A stretch of 64,000 bases of DNA from Maribacter halichondriae (GCF_027474825.1 NZ_CP107030.1:3724001-3788000), one strand, 5' to 3'; numbered from the stretch's first letter, positions 1-11,968 are shown. The notes: a model not told the origin generated them from the sequence alone. Program-made: numbers and translations.

Positions 1-2
1 AC

Positions 3-353
3 GTTACCGTAATCTTTGTTGGAGGACAAATATCAAGGGAAGCTCAGACTTCAATAGGTGCCAATGCCATTCACAATCTGGCTGAAATCAGGGTCGATTT
101 TGGTTTTATAGGTACGGGATATGTCGATTCCCTATATGGCCTGACCGAATTCGATTGGGACATCGTTCAGGTAAAAAAAGCGGTTATAAAATCGGCCAAA
201 AAAACGGTACTTTTATCCATCTCTGAAAAGCTCAACTCACAACATCGGTATAAGACGTGTGATATAAATGCTATAAATACAATGATTACGGAATTAGAAC
301 CTGAAGACAGTCTTTTAAACTCCTTTAGAAATAACGATATTCGACTGCTATAA
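3..353 (+). CDS. DeoR/GlpR-type transcriptional regulator, C-terminal part (cut by window edge)
   Basis: An open frame runs from base 3 to a TAA at 351-353 with no start inside the window, so this is the last 116 codons of a longer gene. The peptide has the look of the DeoR effector (phosphosugar-sensing) domain: it opens with VTVIFVGGQ, continues with GANAIHNL and the segment DFGFIGTGYVDSLYGLT, then SEKLNSQ and TCDINAINTMITEL. The DNA-binding helix-turn-helix would lie upstream, outside the window. It precedes murQ by 104 bp in the same direction, so control of amino-sugar or cell-wall recycling genes is a reasonable inference, but the operator and ligand are not visible. Family call fairly sure, target inferred. 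Confidence 0.75.
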   Translation, partial: VTVIFVGGQISREAQTSIGANAIHNLAEIRVDFGFIGTGYVDSLYGLTEFDWDIVQVKKAVIKSAKKTVLLSISEKLNSQHRYKTCDINAINTMITELEPEDSLLNSFRNNDIRLL

Positions 354-371
354 TTATCTAAAAAATCCATA

Positions 372-449
372 GCGAACTTTGCGATTTTCTTCGCGCACTT
401 TGCGGTTAGCTTTACCGCAAAGGGCGCAAAGGTTTGACGCCAAGTTCAC
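372..449. repeat. REP-like imperfect palindrome upstream of murQ
   Basis: The arms CTTTGCGGT (398-406) and ACCGCAAAG (414-422) are perfect complements around a 7-nt loop. They extend, past one mismatch, into GCGC on both sides (393-396 and 424-427), and more loosely out to about 372 and 449. The right edge ends only 8 bases before the murQ ATG. It resembles the short CTTTGCG-type palindromes scattered between genes in flavobacteria. It could act as an mRNA hairpin in the murQ leader, as a terminator-like structure after the DeoR gene, or simply be a dispersed repeat. Confidence 0.6.
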
Positions 450-457
450 AAAGAACA

Positions 458-1288
458 ATGGAATCAACTAAAACTTTTATGGACTATAAAAAAATTACCG
501 AAACCCCATCCAATCATGACAATTTAGAACACTTGGATACATTGTCCATCCTCCAAAAAATGAACGAGGAGGATAAAAAAGTGGCCGATGCAGTTGCCGA
601 GGTAATTCCTCAAATCACAAAGTTGGTCGATGCTTTGGCAGAGCGATTCGAAAAAGGAGGTCGTTTGTTCTATATCGGGGCAGGTACGAGTGGAAGGCTT
701 GGTATTTTAGATGCCTCTGAAATCCCCCCGACCTACGGAATGCCTCATGAAAGGGTAGTGGGACTTATAGCGGGTGGAGACCAAGCTATTCGTAAATCGG
801 TAGAACATGCGGAGGATGATACCCAACAGGCCTGGAAAGATTTGAAGGTTCATGGTATTACCAATATTGATGTGCTCGTTGGCATTGCCGCCTCTGGAAC
901 CACCCCTTATGTTTTAGGTGGAATTGCCGATGCCAAGAAAAATGGGGTGCTAACAGCGGGAATTACGAATAACCCAGGTTCACCGCTGGCAAAAGCCACA
1001 GATATTCCGATAGAAATGAACGTAGGGCCTGAATTTGTTACGGGTAGTACGCGTATGAAAAGTGGGACATCCCAAAAATTGGCCTTGAATATGATTTCTA
1101 CTGCCTTAATGATTAAAATCGGACGTGTCAAAGGCAACAAGATGGTGAATATGCAATTGAGCAATAACAAACTTGTGGATAGGGGTGTGCGTTATGTATC
1201 AGAAGGTTTAGGCATCGAATACGCTGAAGCCGAAAAACTACTGGAAAAGCACGGCTCCGTCAAGGCGGCACTGGATGCAGGCGTCTAG
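458..1288 (+). CDS. murQ: N-acetylmuramic acid 6-phosphate etherase
   Basis: MurQ cleaves the D-lactyl ether of MurNAc-6-phosphate to give GlcNAc-6-phosphate and D-lactate in cytoplasmic peptidoglycan recycling. The 276-residue product carries the SIS-domain phosphosugar motifs of the family: GGRLFYIGAGTSGRLGILDASE near residue 75, then AASGTTPYV, ITNNPGSPL and the signature GPEFVTGSTRMKSGTSQK. Length is slightly below the usual 290-300. An in-frame TTG at 434 would add eight residues that overlap the palindrome; the ATG at 458 matches where family proteins begin and is preferred. It converges with the cytochrome c gene, one base separating the stop codons. With the preceding DeoR-type regulator, and the amidase, NagZ-like fusion and BadF-type kinase elsewhere in the window, it supports cell-wall amino-sugar recycling. 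Confidence 0.95.
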   Translation: MESTKTFMDYKKITETPSNHDNLEHLDTLSILQKMNEEDKKVADAVAEVIPQITKLVDALAERFEKGGRLFYIGAGTSGRLGILDASEIPPTYGMPHERVVGLIAGGDQAIRKSVEHAEDDTQQAWKDLKVHGITNIDVLVGIAASGTTPYVLGGIADAKKNGVLTAGITNNPGSPLAKATDIPIEMNVGPEFVTGSTRMKSGTSQKLALNMISTALMIKIGRVKGNKMVNMQLSNNKLVDRGVRYVSEGLGIEYAEAEKLLEKHGSVKAALDAGV

Positions 1289-1289
1289 T

Positions 1290-1691
1290 CTACTTTTGAA
1301 TAACTTCCACCTCATCGACCGTCACCATTTCATCTGAAGAATTCCCCCAAGAATTTAAGATATAGTTTATCACGTCTGCGATTTCTTCATCTTCCAATCC
1401 GGGGTCTGGCATGGCACTGTTATAAGTGACTCCGTTGACCATGATTTCTATCTGCTGTCCGTATTTTACGCCGCGAATACTGGCCTCACGATTTTTCATT
1501 AAGTAATCTGATTTCGCCAAGGGAGGAAAAGTGCCCATAACCCCTTCACCTTTTTCGAGATGGCAGGTGACACAGAAATCCGCATAGATTTCGCTACCGC
1601 GTTGCACGCTTTCTTCGAGGGCTGGGTCTTGGAAGAGATGCGCCGAAAGACCAAGAATGGTTAGAAAATATATTGTGCAGAATGTTTTCAT
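1290..1691 (-). CDS. Class I cytochrome c, secreted
   Basis: This 133-residue protein begins with an N-terminal signal segment (MKTFCTIYFLTILGLSAHLF) and has one heme-attachment motif CVTCH at residues 40-44. A distal MPDPGL segment near residue 94 fits the axial methionine, and the length suits a monoheme periplasmic or surface cytochrome c. The sequence KGEGVMGTFPPLAKSDYL is typical of c-type domains fused to or paired with PQQ enzymes. The neighbouring upstream gene on the same strand encodes a PQQ-type sugar dehydrogenase, so this is a plausible electron acceptor for it. The two are separated by about 230 bp holding a repeat, so co-transcription is uncertain. Confidence 0.88.
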   Translation of the reverse strand: MKTFCTIYFLTILGLSAHLFQDPALEESVQRGSEIYADFCVTCHLEKGEGVMGTFPPLAKSDYLMKNREASIRGVKYGQQIEIMVNGVTYNSAMPDPGLEDEEIADVINYILNSWGNSSDEMVTVDEVEVIQK

Positions 1692-1710
1692 GTATTGTAT
1701 TTTTTGAAGT

Positions 1711-1912
1711 TCCCTTCCTAATTCTAGGAAGGGTGGGCTGCATTAGCGGGCCAGGGTGGTTAAGCCCAAGCCATAGGTTTACAGGAAACTTAACTTTTGC
1801 GCCTAAGGCTTGCGCTTTCAACTCCTCCGTCCTTTTCTCCGCCAAAGGCGGATTAAGTCCACCTCCCCTCGCACTTCGACTACGCTCAGCACAGGTTTGA
1901 GGAGAGGAGCTT
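1711..1912. repeat. Intergenic two-part hairpin repeat, copy 1
   Basis: The gap between the sugar dehydrogenase and cytochrome c genes holds a GC-richer block whose two ends are related in opposite orientation. The left end has CCTTCCTAATTCTAGGAAGG followed by a GTGGG/TTAGCGGG stretch. The right end, read on the minus strand, has GGGGAGGTGGACTTAAT, then CGCCTTTGGCGG and GGACGGAGGAGTT. The same order of motifs (a GGGAGGTGG block, a CGCxxxxxGCGG hairpin, a CGGAGGGATT-like block) recurs at 12028-12196. It also contains the CTTCGACTACGCTCAG sequence common between flavobacterial genes. Function unknown; it encodes no credible protein. Confidence 0.6.
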
Positions 1913-1919
1913 TTGAGAT

Positions 1920-3041
1920 TTAGCTTTTAGGTATGAGCTTATAAATCCCTTTTCCTTCAACAGCAACGTATATGAGTCCATCAGGTCCTTGTCTTACATC
2001 GCGTACACGGCCCAAATCTCCCATTAGTTTTTCTCTTTTAACTACCTTATTCCCGTCTAAAACAAGTCGTTCCAAATATTGAAAAGCAAGCGACCCTACC
2101 AATAGACTTCCTTTGTATCCCTCATATTTATCGGAGGTTACAAAGGCCATACCACTTGGTGCGATACTAGGTACCCAATAATGTATCGGCTGCTCCATAC
2201 CATCCAATTCGGTCTTGTCGGTAATAGGGGTGCCACTATAATTGATTCCGTATGTGATGACAGGCCATCCGAAATTAGCACCCTTCTTTACCACGTTGAT
2301 CTCGTCACCCCCACGTGGCCCATGTTCGTTGTTCCAAATCGCCCCTGTGTCGGGGTGTTTCGCCAATCCTTGCGGATTTCGGTGGCCATAGCTGAAAATT
2401 GCGGTTTTCGCTCCTTCTTTATCAACAAATGGGTTGTCTTGAGGAATGCTTCCATCATCGTTGATGCGATAAATTTTGCCTCCGTCGCGCGTTACATCCT
2501 GCGGATTTTCATCTCGATTCCCACGGTCTCCGACGGAAAAATAAAGATGCCCTTGGTTATCAAAAACAATGCGGGACCCGAAGTGCTGTCCTTTTGTAGT
2601 ATTCGGTGAAGCTTTGTATAGTAATTGATTATCAGTCAGTGCATTATCTTTTAGTTTAGCACGTATAACGGCTGTATTGCCGCCTTTTTCATCACCTTCC
2701 GAGGAGGAGTAGGTAAAATAGATCCATCCGTTGTTTTCATAATCGGGGTGGGCGACCACGTCGAGAAACCCGCCTTGACCTCGGGTATAGACTTCCGGTA
2801 TGTTGGAAATTTCCGTCTTATTTCCATCCTTGAAATGGATTAACTGCCCTGATTTTTCGGTGATTAGCATCCCCCCATCTGGTAAGAAGGTCATACCCCA
2901 CGGAATGGGTAGTTCATCGATCAGTAATTCAGCCGAAAAAGGTATATTTTCAGGTGTATCTACTTGATTTATAGCGTCTTGTGCACAAGAGAGGTTGAAC
3001 GACACAACGAATAAACAAAAATAAACGATACTTTTTTTCAT
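1920..3041 (-). CDS. PQQ-dependent sugar dehydrogenase (glucose/sorbosone dehydrogenase family)
   Basis: This 373-residue secreted protein belongs to the six-bladed GSDH family, which oxidises the anomeric carbon of aldoses in the periplasm using PQQ. The N-terminus has a signal peptide whose LSCAQ end looks like a lipobox. Family segments follow in order: PWGMTFLPDGGMLITEKSGQL near residue 47, GQGGFLDVVAHPDY, GQHFGSRIVFDNQGHLYFSVGDRG, the HRNPQGLA block with the catalytic-type histidine, NEHGPRGGDEIN, and the C-terminal GRVRDVRQGPDGLIYVA. It is divergent from the giant adhesin gene, 136 bp apart, so its promoter lies in 3042-3177. The downstream cytochrome c may accept its electrons. PQQ use is inferred from the family; no PQQ synthesis gene is present here. 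Confidence 0.9.
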   Translation of the reverse strand: MKKSIVYFCLFVVSFNLSCAQDAINQVDTPENIPFSAELLIDELPIPWGMTFLPDGGMLITEKSGQLIHFKDGNKTEISNIPEVYTRGQGGFLDVVAHPDYENNGWIYFTYSSSEGDEKGGNTAVIRAKLKDNALTDNQLLYKASPNTTKGQHFGSRIVFDNQGHLYFSVGDRGNRDENPQDVTRDGGKIYRINDDGSIPQDNPFVDKEGAKTAIFSYGHRNPQGLAKHPDTGAIWNNEHGPRGGDEINVVKKGANFGWPVITYGINYSGTPITDKTELDGMEQPIHYWVPSIAPSGMAFVTSDKYEGYKGSLLVGSLAFQYLERLVLDGNKVVKREKLMGDLGRVRDVRQGPDGLIYVAVEGKGIYKLIPKS

Positions 3042-3177
3042 AATTTGACGTTAAAACAAAGCATATAAGGTATGCAATAGCGCATAAAGATAAATAGAAA
3101 AATATAAGTTTAAACTTTTACCCCAAAGAATATACCGATCCCCAAATCTGCATATTCTTGCAAATTCGACTTAACCT

Positions 3178-6100
3178 ATGCTCCCAAAAAAACCACGGCA
3201 TCTTCTGTATGCCCTACTATTGATCGCAATATCGGTAGCTAGTACTTCAGCCATAGCGAATACCCGGGTCTACGAATTCATAGCCGAGATTACCACGGTA
3301 CTTGAAGAAAAATCCAAAACGATTTTAGCGGATACCGAAACCGATGCAAATGCCGCACCATCCATAGAAGTCAATTCGAAAGGTTCAAGTGCCAATGCGC
3401 CCATTGCAGCCATGTTCGCCACCCCGATACAGGACTACGATGATGTAGCTACCTGTACGAATAACGGATTTACCATCGCCCGATTTATTTTATGTGGAGA
3501 TTCCGATAACAGAACCATTACCGTAGCAGGGAATGCCTCATATACACTATACGAACTTACAGGTAGTACACCGGATACCAATGCTGAGTGTCCTGATACC
3601 ATTCTAGGGAATTATACTTCCATTTACACGGGTACGAGCTATAACTTATTGGCGACAAGCGTTCCCCAAGCTACTGGTGCAGAATATTTTTTGCAAGTAG
3701 GAGGTACAGGTCCAAGATATTATTTCGAGGTAATAAAAAGTACCATTACCCAGACCTTTGTAAAACAAGACTTTGTCTGCAACAACCCCGGAAGAATAGA
3801 AATTACGGGATTACCCAACAGCTACCAGTTTCAGATTCAAAAAGATGGCGGTGGTTTTGGGCCTTATCAGGCTTCCTCTATTTTTTCAAACTTGCAGCCA
3901 GGTTTTTATACGGTTCGGGCACGATTGAATATTTCAGGTCAGGTTTGTGAATATCTATACGATGTCATTGAAATACAGGATATTGATATACAGATCGATG
4001 TTACCTTTACCAATCCCACTTGTGCCGGCGAAACCGGTAGTGTTACCGCCACGGTCAACCCGAGCATTCCTGGGCCTTATGAATTTACCTTACTTGATGA
4101 TAACGGGGCACCTGTTGCTTTTACGGCACCGATATCGAGCAATACCTTTACTTTCGCAAATGTCAGTGAGGGTACATACGCGGTTAAAGTAGAAACGCCA
4201 TCCTGTTTCGAAGATATTCCCAATGGTATTCCTGCTCCGATACAATATAATGATACGGGAGGCAATCCGATAACGGTAGGTACTGGCCTGAATCCGATTA
4301 CGGTAACGACAACGACCAATGGAATGAGTTTTGGTTGCGCCACCATATCTAGTGTAGATATAGATGTAACCCCTTCAGGAGGCTCGGGAACCTATAGCTA
4401 TACCGTGACCGGTGGTGGTAGTGGTACCTCTGGAGGCAACTTCACCGGAACGAGCTCCTATACGGTACCTGGTCCGGGAACCTATACTTTTTTTATTACG
4501 GATACCTCGGGATGTACTGCAGAAAAATCGGAGTATGTCGCTGTATTGGACCCGCCTGACGTTACGGCCGGACCTATAATAGGGACTTGTACCAACGGAG
4601 GTGGAAAAGTGGAATTCACGGTCAACGATCCGAGGGGCTTCAATTTGGAATTTCGGGCGACAAACAATGCGGGCGATCCTTGGACGACATCACCAATTAT
4701 TCCGGTTGCAGATGCTACCTATAATATTGTTGAGGTTCGTTATTCCCAAGGAGCTTTTAGCTGTGTTTTGGCATTACCGCCCGTTACCGTTACTTCGGCA
4801 GGGGGTCTCAGCGGAAGTGCAAGTCTGACCAACGATTACACCTGTGCCGCAGGCGGGGCGACCATCGATTTTACAACGGCAAGCGGTGGTTCCGGCACTG
4901 GATATGAATATAGCGTTCTGTCGGGAGTCTTTCAATCGGGTACTAACTTTACCGGTATCGCCCCGGGCACCTATATTCCACAGATTAGGGATGATGCGGG
5001 CTGTCTTCAAAACCTGGCTCCAATAACGGTTTCTGCTCCTGTACCACCTACTTCAATAGATTTTGCACAAGATCAATTGGACTGTGCCGCTGGCACCAGT
5101 CGTGTAACTATTAACGTATTACCCGCCAGTTTCACGGTAGCACAATACCGTGCCATAAGTTCGAACCCTGTGACCGTTTTGCCCCCTTCGAATAGCACTG
5201 GTGTCTTTGCTGGACTTAGCTTGGATACGTCTTACCAGTTTGAGATAGAAGATGCAGACGGTTGTATATATCCAGCAAGCTTTACAACAGGTGGATTCAG
5301 CACAATTAGAGCCCAGGTAAAATCAGGGGGGATTTAAAGGTATGCCCCACGGCAACGGATGGTTCCGGGGCCTTCTTGGTCGACGGTTATGCTACGGATT
5401 ATGATTATACGATTACCTATACTCCAACAGTAGGTGCGCCCGTAACTCATTCTTCGGGCACGGGATCCACCAATTTTGAAATTGCCATTTCGGGGCTAGG
5501 TGCTGGAAACTATGAAATTTCGGTAACCGACAACGATACCAATTGTATTTCTACTGCTTCTTTTGACGTGGTTGAACCTACCACGGCCTTAAGTGTGACC
5601 GCGAATGTGACCGATATGAGCTGTCAGAACGGGAATGTCGGTCGGGTACAAGCTACAGGCTTGGATGGTTTTGGAGGATATCGATATGAATTACAGTGGC
5701 CTTCGCCCCCTGGAACGCTACAGGGACCTAAAACAGGCCGTACGTTCAGCAACCTAACCGCTGAGGGTGAATATATTCTTTACGTTATCGATTCCGAAGG
5801 ATGTAGGGCCGAAACTAGGTTTACACTGACAAGTGTTACGGCGCCGACCATTGCTTTGGATACTGCCGATTACTGTTATTCCGCAACAAATGATGGAGAA
5901 ATTACGGTAACCTCAACAGCAGGTACCGCTGCCTTGGCAACGCACCAATATCGAATGAACGGTGGTATTTTACAAACTCCGGGTACTGCGGGAACGTTTA
6001 CCTTTTCGAATCTGGTTCCGGGAAATTATAATATTGAGGTAGTCGATGGTTCCAATTGTTCGGCTACGCTTCCTACCATAACGATTCCGCCACAGATCCA

Positions 6101-9100
6101 AATTACCTTGGACGTCAATAGTGAAATTCCCTGTGGAGGCGATGGAGAAATGGAAATATCTATCAATGGTGGCGATATATCCAATTTGGCCGCTACTTCC
6201 TATACGATAGAATATGAATCGGCGACCCCGCCTAGTCCGTATACGCCAATAGTCGGACATACGGGAGTACCCTTGCCTTCGGGCACTTTTCAGTACACCG
6301 TACCTTTTGGTAACGATGGAAATTATAGGGTAACGGTAACCGATAGTAATGGCTGTACGAACATTTCTGCACCCATTACATTTATTGAACCTACGAACAT
6401 ATTGGCCAACCATACCATAGTTGGCCCAAGTTGTGGTGACCCCAATAGTGGTTTTGTTGAAATTAGCCCGGTGGTTTCTTCCGGAATACCTCCTTTTGAA
6501 GTGGTTTTTGCTCCCGCACCGACGCCCGGTGTTTTGGTGGCCGATCCGAACACTCCGGATCCGACATTTACCTATTCTTTTTCGTCACAGACGATTTATT
6601 CAGGTCTGGCCGCAGGATTCTATGAGTATGTGGTCAAGGATTCTAGAAATTGTGTTACCTCCCCGTGACAAGGATTGAAGTGATTACGGATCCTATTCCT
6701 GCGGTTGACGCTAGCATTACCCCTATCGATGCGACCTGTTCGGCAGGCGATCTTTCTGGCGGGGTAACCATCAATCCTATGGTTTCGCCGGGGGTTCCGA
6801 ATTATACCATTGTTATCGAGGATAACTTTGGAAATCCCTTTGTGACGCAAAATAATGTGGCTCCGGGTGATTTGCCGTTGAATATTACGGACCCTAGTTT
6901 GATTCCCGGAAATTATCAAGTTATCGTTATCGATTCTAGGGGCTGTGTCGATCAAGAACCTTTTGTAATCGGTACAACCAATTTGGATATTATACCAGAT
7001 ATTCCTCCTGCTCCATTGGTATGTGCTCCAGGGGGTACCACATTTTGTGTTGATATCGTAAACGGTACCGGTCCTTATGAAATTCGTTTGGTTACTGATC
7101 CGCCATCCGTTTGGGAAACTCCAAATAATACTCCCACAAGACATTGTTTTAGCGGCTTGTTGTTCGGTGTTTCTTATACCATAGAGGTTAGAGACACTGC
7201 CACCGGATGTACCTATCAAGAAGTAATAACGTTACCCGATGGTCCAGGTGTCACGGCAAACTTGACTATCGATAGTGCAAATTGTTACAATGGTGATGTG
7301 GGTCTTGAATACACGATTACGGCAGGAACCGGACCCTACAATGTGATTATCACAAACCTTGATATGGGTGTCGAAGAACTGAATTTAACAAATTCTGCAG
7401 TAACGAACGCAACGATTCCGGTACCGGCAGGTCGTTATGGGATATCCGTAGAAGATACCTCTACAGATTGTACTGGCGGAGATGAGACTGAGGCGGTACT
7501 CAATTTGCCAAGGGTCGATATTATCAGTAACGAAAATGCCAATTGTAACGAATTAGGCCAGTTGACCGTTCGCGGTAGTGGCGGAAATCCGTTTACCACT
7601 GGAAGTCCATATCTATATGCCTATATGCCCGCAGGAACCCCACCAACTCCCGGGGATTTTACGGATGCTACCACAGTGGCCCTGCCCGGAGCATTGGCGC
7701 CCGGTATCGAATATGACATTTGGGTATTGGATGACGATAACTGTACGTATAACATTACGGCGGCGGTTATTCAGTTAAATCCCGATTTACCGGCACCGAT
7801 AATCAGCGTGAACAATCAGTGTGATGTAACCCCACCGCCATTGGGATGGGATATAACGATAGAAATGCCCGGCAATATCGATACCCCAACGTTCACATTG
7901 AACGGAGTTACCCAAACCCCGGCCTATACGCCCGGTGTTCAGACCCAGGCCACCTTTAATGTCGGCAGTGTTGGTCAGTATCCCGTATATGTTATCGATG
8001 CGAATGGTTGTGATGTAGATGCTATTGCCGAAGTATTCCAGGTATTGTCCGCATCCGGAGATTTCAGTACCGAACCCAATTGTGAGAATGCCGATGGGAT
8101 AATAAACATTATGGCCAATGGGGGTAGTGGAGACTTCTCCTATTTCCTAACCGGATTAGACTTTTTAGGGAATCCGGTTAGTATTGATTTATTGAATGAG
8201 GATGACAATGTCGATTTCCCGAATATCCCTCCTGGGGATTACCAAGTTGTCATACGAGACAACCAAGTGACCAATGGGGTGAGCAATTGTGAAACAATTG
8301 TAGACAATATTTTTAGGGAGACACCGACACAACCGGTTATCGATGATCCCGGAAAAAGCGATGTTTCTTGTAACGGTCTGAATGATGGAAGTATTGGAGT
8401 CTCTTTGGTAGTAGATCCGGTACCTGCCAATAACCCGACCATCAAAGAATATAATCTATATAGTAGTGATTTGGCATCAATGCCAGCCAATTACGATATC
8501 GCAACTCGAATCGCAACAGACCCTTCTGGTGGATTCTCAGGGCTAGCCCCTGGCACCTATGTGGTGGAGGTAGTGACCGATAGAAATTGTTTTGATCGAG
8601 AGGAAGTGACTATCGTTGATCCACCGGTATTCGGAATCGAAGTGAGTGCGGATCCATTGTTGTGTAATCCGAATTCGAATCAATACAGTACCACTTGGGT
8701 CAGGGCTTCCATAGCGAATTCCGGAGCTGATATTGGTAACGGTGCGCCTTACGGCTATAAGATCAATGTGGCGGATAGTTATCAGGCCAGTCCCGATTTC
8801 TTAATCGTGGATACGGGTTCCGACCAAATAATAACCGTCTACGCTATCGATGCCAATGGTTGTGAATCAAGTGATACGGTCACGGTTTTGGCCCCAAATG
8901 ATGTAATGGCCACGATTACTCAAGTAAGAGCTATGGATTGCGAGCTACCGGAACGTATTCGTATCACGGTAACAGGTTCTGGCAACTTTATCGTAGAAGA
9001 TCAAGGTTCTTCCGTGGCAGCAGTTGCTTCAGTTCCGGGAACGAGTGTGGTCGAATTTGATCTTCCACAGGTATCAGGTGAATATCGCCTTCAAATCAAT

Positions 9101-11968
9101 GATGTAGGTGGTTGTACGTATCCTTTAGAGCCTTATACGGTCATAGAACCTGTATTGCCGACAGTCACCATTAGCCAAAATGAACCTGTAGGTTGTTTTG
9201 GTGCGACAGATGGTATTTTGAATATCGAAGTGAACAATTTAGTCGGTACGGCCTATGAATATTGGGTTTATGATTCCAGCGACCCTGGATTTACTGGAGG
9301 TGCTTTCGGAAGCCCGGTTGCCGGGAATTCTACAGGATCCTTGGATACGGCTACCGATGGTAACCCAGCGACCATTACCGGTCTGCCGGGTGGTACCCTG
9401 CGAGTTGTCATTCGACAACAAGGGAAAACGGTTTTGGCCTGTGACGTCTATAGCAATGTATCGACCATACAAATCCCTAATGGTCAATTGCTCGTAACTG
9501 CTTTTGATGAAGTGGGTCGTGTGGGCTGTGATGACAATCTCGGCGAATTGGTCGTAACCTCCCAAGGTGGTTGGGACGGCTTGCCTTATGAATATATGTT
9601 GGAATATGATGATGGTAGTGGCTTTGCCCCACATCCGACTTATGGAGATTTTGCTACCAATGGTACTAATGACCGGTTTACGGGATTATCAAGTGGTGTT
9701 TACCGCGTTACCGTTCAAGATAGCGAAGGTTGTACTCATTCGATGACGCAGACCTTGGCACCCGTTCCACCGATTCAGGCCGATGCCATTATTACCCGAG
9801 AACTGGAATGTCCACAAGGAAACGATGCGGTTATTGTGGCCGTTGAACCAGGAACGACAGTTCCTGGCGCTATCGGAGGTGTGCCCGGTGCTGGATATCA
9901 GTACCGTCTTGTAAAATTGGATCCGAACAATCCTGACCCAAGCGTTCCGGCGAATATTATTTCAAGTACCGGACTTCAAAGTAGTCCTGAGTTTGTTGGA
10001 ACGGCAGGTACCGGAGTTATTTCGGGCGGATGGTATGCAGTTGAAATTGTATCGACATTGAATTGTCAAGCCTTTACAACTCCTGTAGAGGTTATTCCTC
10101 CGCCACCTATCGCTCCGGCATTGATTCAGACTTCGGTACCGGCTTGTGGTAATGATGCTACCATGATGATACGCGTAAATAATCCTCAGGGAGGAACCTA
10201 CGAATACAGTGTCAACAATTCCGGTGGCCCTTGGTTCCCGATAGATGAAGTCGATGCCAATGGTTTGCCCGTCAAAACAGGAATTATAGGTGTTGTAGGT
10301 AGTTCTTATCGTTATGAAGTACGCAAGGTGGGTAGCTTGAGCTCTTGTTTGGCTAGAAAAACCAACGGAATTACAATAACCGACGCTGATCCTTTATTCT
10401 TAGATCCCGCTTCACCGACCTTTAGTGAATCGTGTGCAGGCGAGATAGATGGGCGTATTGAGGCTCAAGCACAAGGAGGTACGGGAATCTATGAATTCCG
10501 TATCTATGATTATGATCCGGGATCGGATGCTTTCGCAGCGGAATCGATGGCTACCTATGATAATAGGCCCATGCAGGATTTTGGAACCTTTGAAAACTTG
10601 GACTCTGGCGATTATTGGATATCGGTCATTAGTCGTCAAAATTGCGGTGAGGTAGCGGGACCGTTCACTATTACACCTGCAGACCTTGTATCCATTGGTT
10701 TTAGTGCCACTCCGACCTCTTGTTTTGATACGGCCGATGGTACCATTACAATGAACGTAACCACGCCTAGTGCCGGATTGGTTCAATTTTCCATCGAACC
10801 GAATCTCAGCGAGTTCTTTTCTGATCCAGCGAATCCGGAGACGTATACCTTTACCGAATTGGAAGGGAATAGATCATACACGGTTTTGGCACAAGATGAA
10901 GAAGGCTGTCCACAGACCTTCGATATTTATGTTGGCGCACCCACCGAGGTTCAAATTACCGACGTGCAAACGACTCCCGAAACCTGTATCGGTTTTGATG
11001 ATGGTACGGCACAATTGACGGTAATCGGGGGAACACCGTTCATCGATTCGGTCACTTCGGCTGAATATTATGAGACAAAATTAATTGGCCCCGACTCCGA
11101 TGGTAGTGAAATTTTCGAACCGAACTTGAATATGGAATTCTTGACCTTGGCCGGTGGGCAGAGCTATCTCGTATTTGTCCGGGACGCCAATGGTTGTGAG
11201 ACCTTTGCTGAATTCACCATTGAAATGGGCGTTAATCTTGATGCTGAACCTATTGTTCAATATGGGTGTGAGGGAATCTTCCCGAGCAGTACCGTAACCG
11301 TTCAAATGGCCGATGCTAGCATACTGCCAGATCTTTTGTTCGCCTTGGACCCCATAGACCCAACGGATGCGGTTACGGCCTTGGCCGACGCCACGTATAC
11401 TTGGGGCGATTTGCCCGCCGGGGACCATACCGTATATATCTACCATATCAACGGATGTACCAATATGGTCGAATTTACGATGGAAAGCTATGATCCCTTG
11501 ACTTTAAGCGGTGAGAAAACCGGGGCCAACGAAATTACCGTGATGGCAGAAGGCGGATACGGGGATTATGAATTCTTCTTTCAAGGGGAATCCATGGGTA
11601 GTGAGACCGTATATACGACCAATGAAAGTGGTAACGTAACCGTTCAAGTTATCGATTCCATGGAATGTGTTGCCGCGATTACCTTTCCGTTCGAGTTTAC
11701 GGGTATGTTGGAAATACCGAATTTCTTCTCACCCAATGGGGATGGAGATAATGAACTATGGTACCCGGAGAATAGACAATTCTTTCCGAATATCGAAGTG
11801 AAGATCTATGACCGATACGGTCGTGTCGTTGCCGAGTTGGACCAAGTCTCTAAATGGGACGGTCGATACGAAGGAGAAGAGCTGCCTACAGGAGATTACT
11901 GGTACGTTGTCAACGCCAATGATAAGAGCAAACAGCGATATGTAGGGCATTTTACCCTGTATCGCTGA
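3178..11968 (+). CDS. Giant SprB-like repeat adhesin with type B T9SS C-terminal domain (two apparent frameshifts)
   Basis: Read as one gene, this encodes about 2,930 residues. It starts with a signal peptide (LLYALLLIAISVASTSAIA), continues with about 26 repeats of roughly 90-110 residues, and ends with a gliding-motility-associated C-terminal domain (NFFSPNGDGDNE, VKIYDRYGRVVAE, WDGRYEGEELPTGDYWYVV). Each repeat closes with a pattern like PGxYxIxVxDxxGC, as in SprB/Ig-like repeats. That C-terminal domain is the type B signal for secretion by the type IX system and surface attachment. The frame breaks at G6 5326-5331 and at C4 6661-6664; adding one base at each gives SGGDLKVCPT and CVTSPVTRIEV and a length divisible by three. 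No PorP/SprF-type partner gene follows, and a strong terminator lies 27 bp downstream. Adhesion or gliding role inferred. Confidence 0.88.

Noticed and set aside
5326..6664. Programmed ribosomal frameshifting in the adhesin
   Set aside because: The first site has no fitting slippery heptamer, and the same kind of one-base break occurs in nine other unrelated genes, so indel error is simpler.
5970..7219. Minus-strand frames of 147 and 199 codons opposite the giant adhesin
   Set aside because: Low-complexity Arg/Ile-rich peptides antisense to clear repeats; they are shadows of the real gene.
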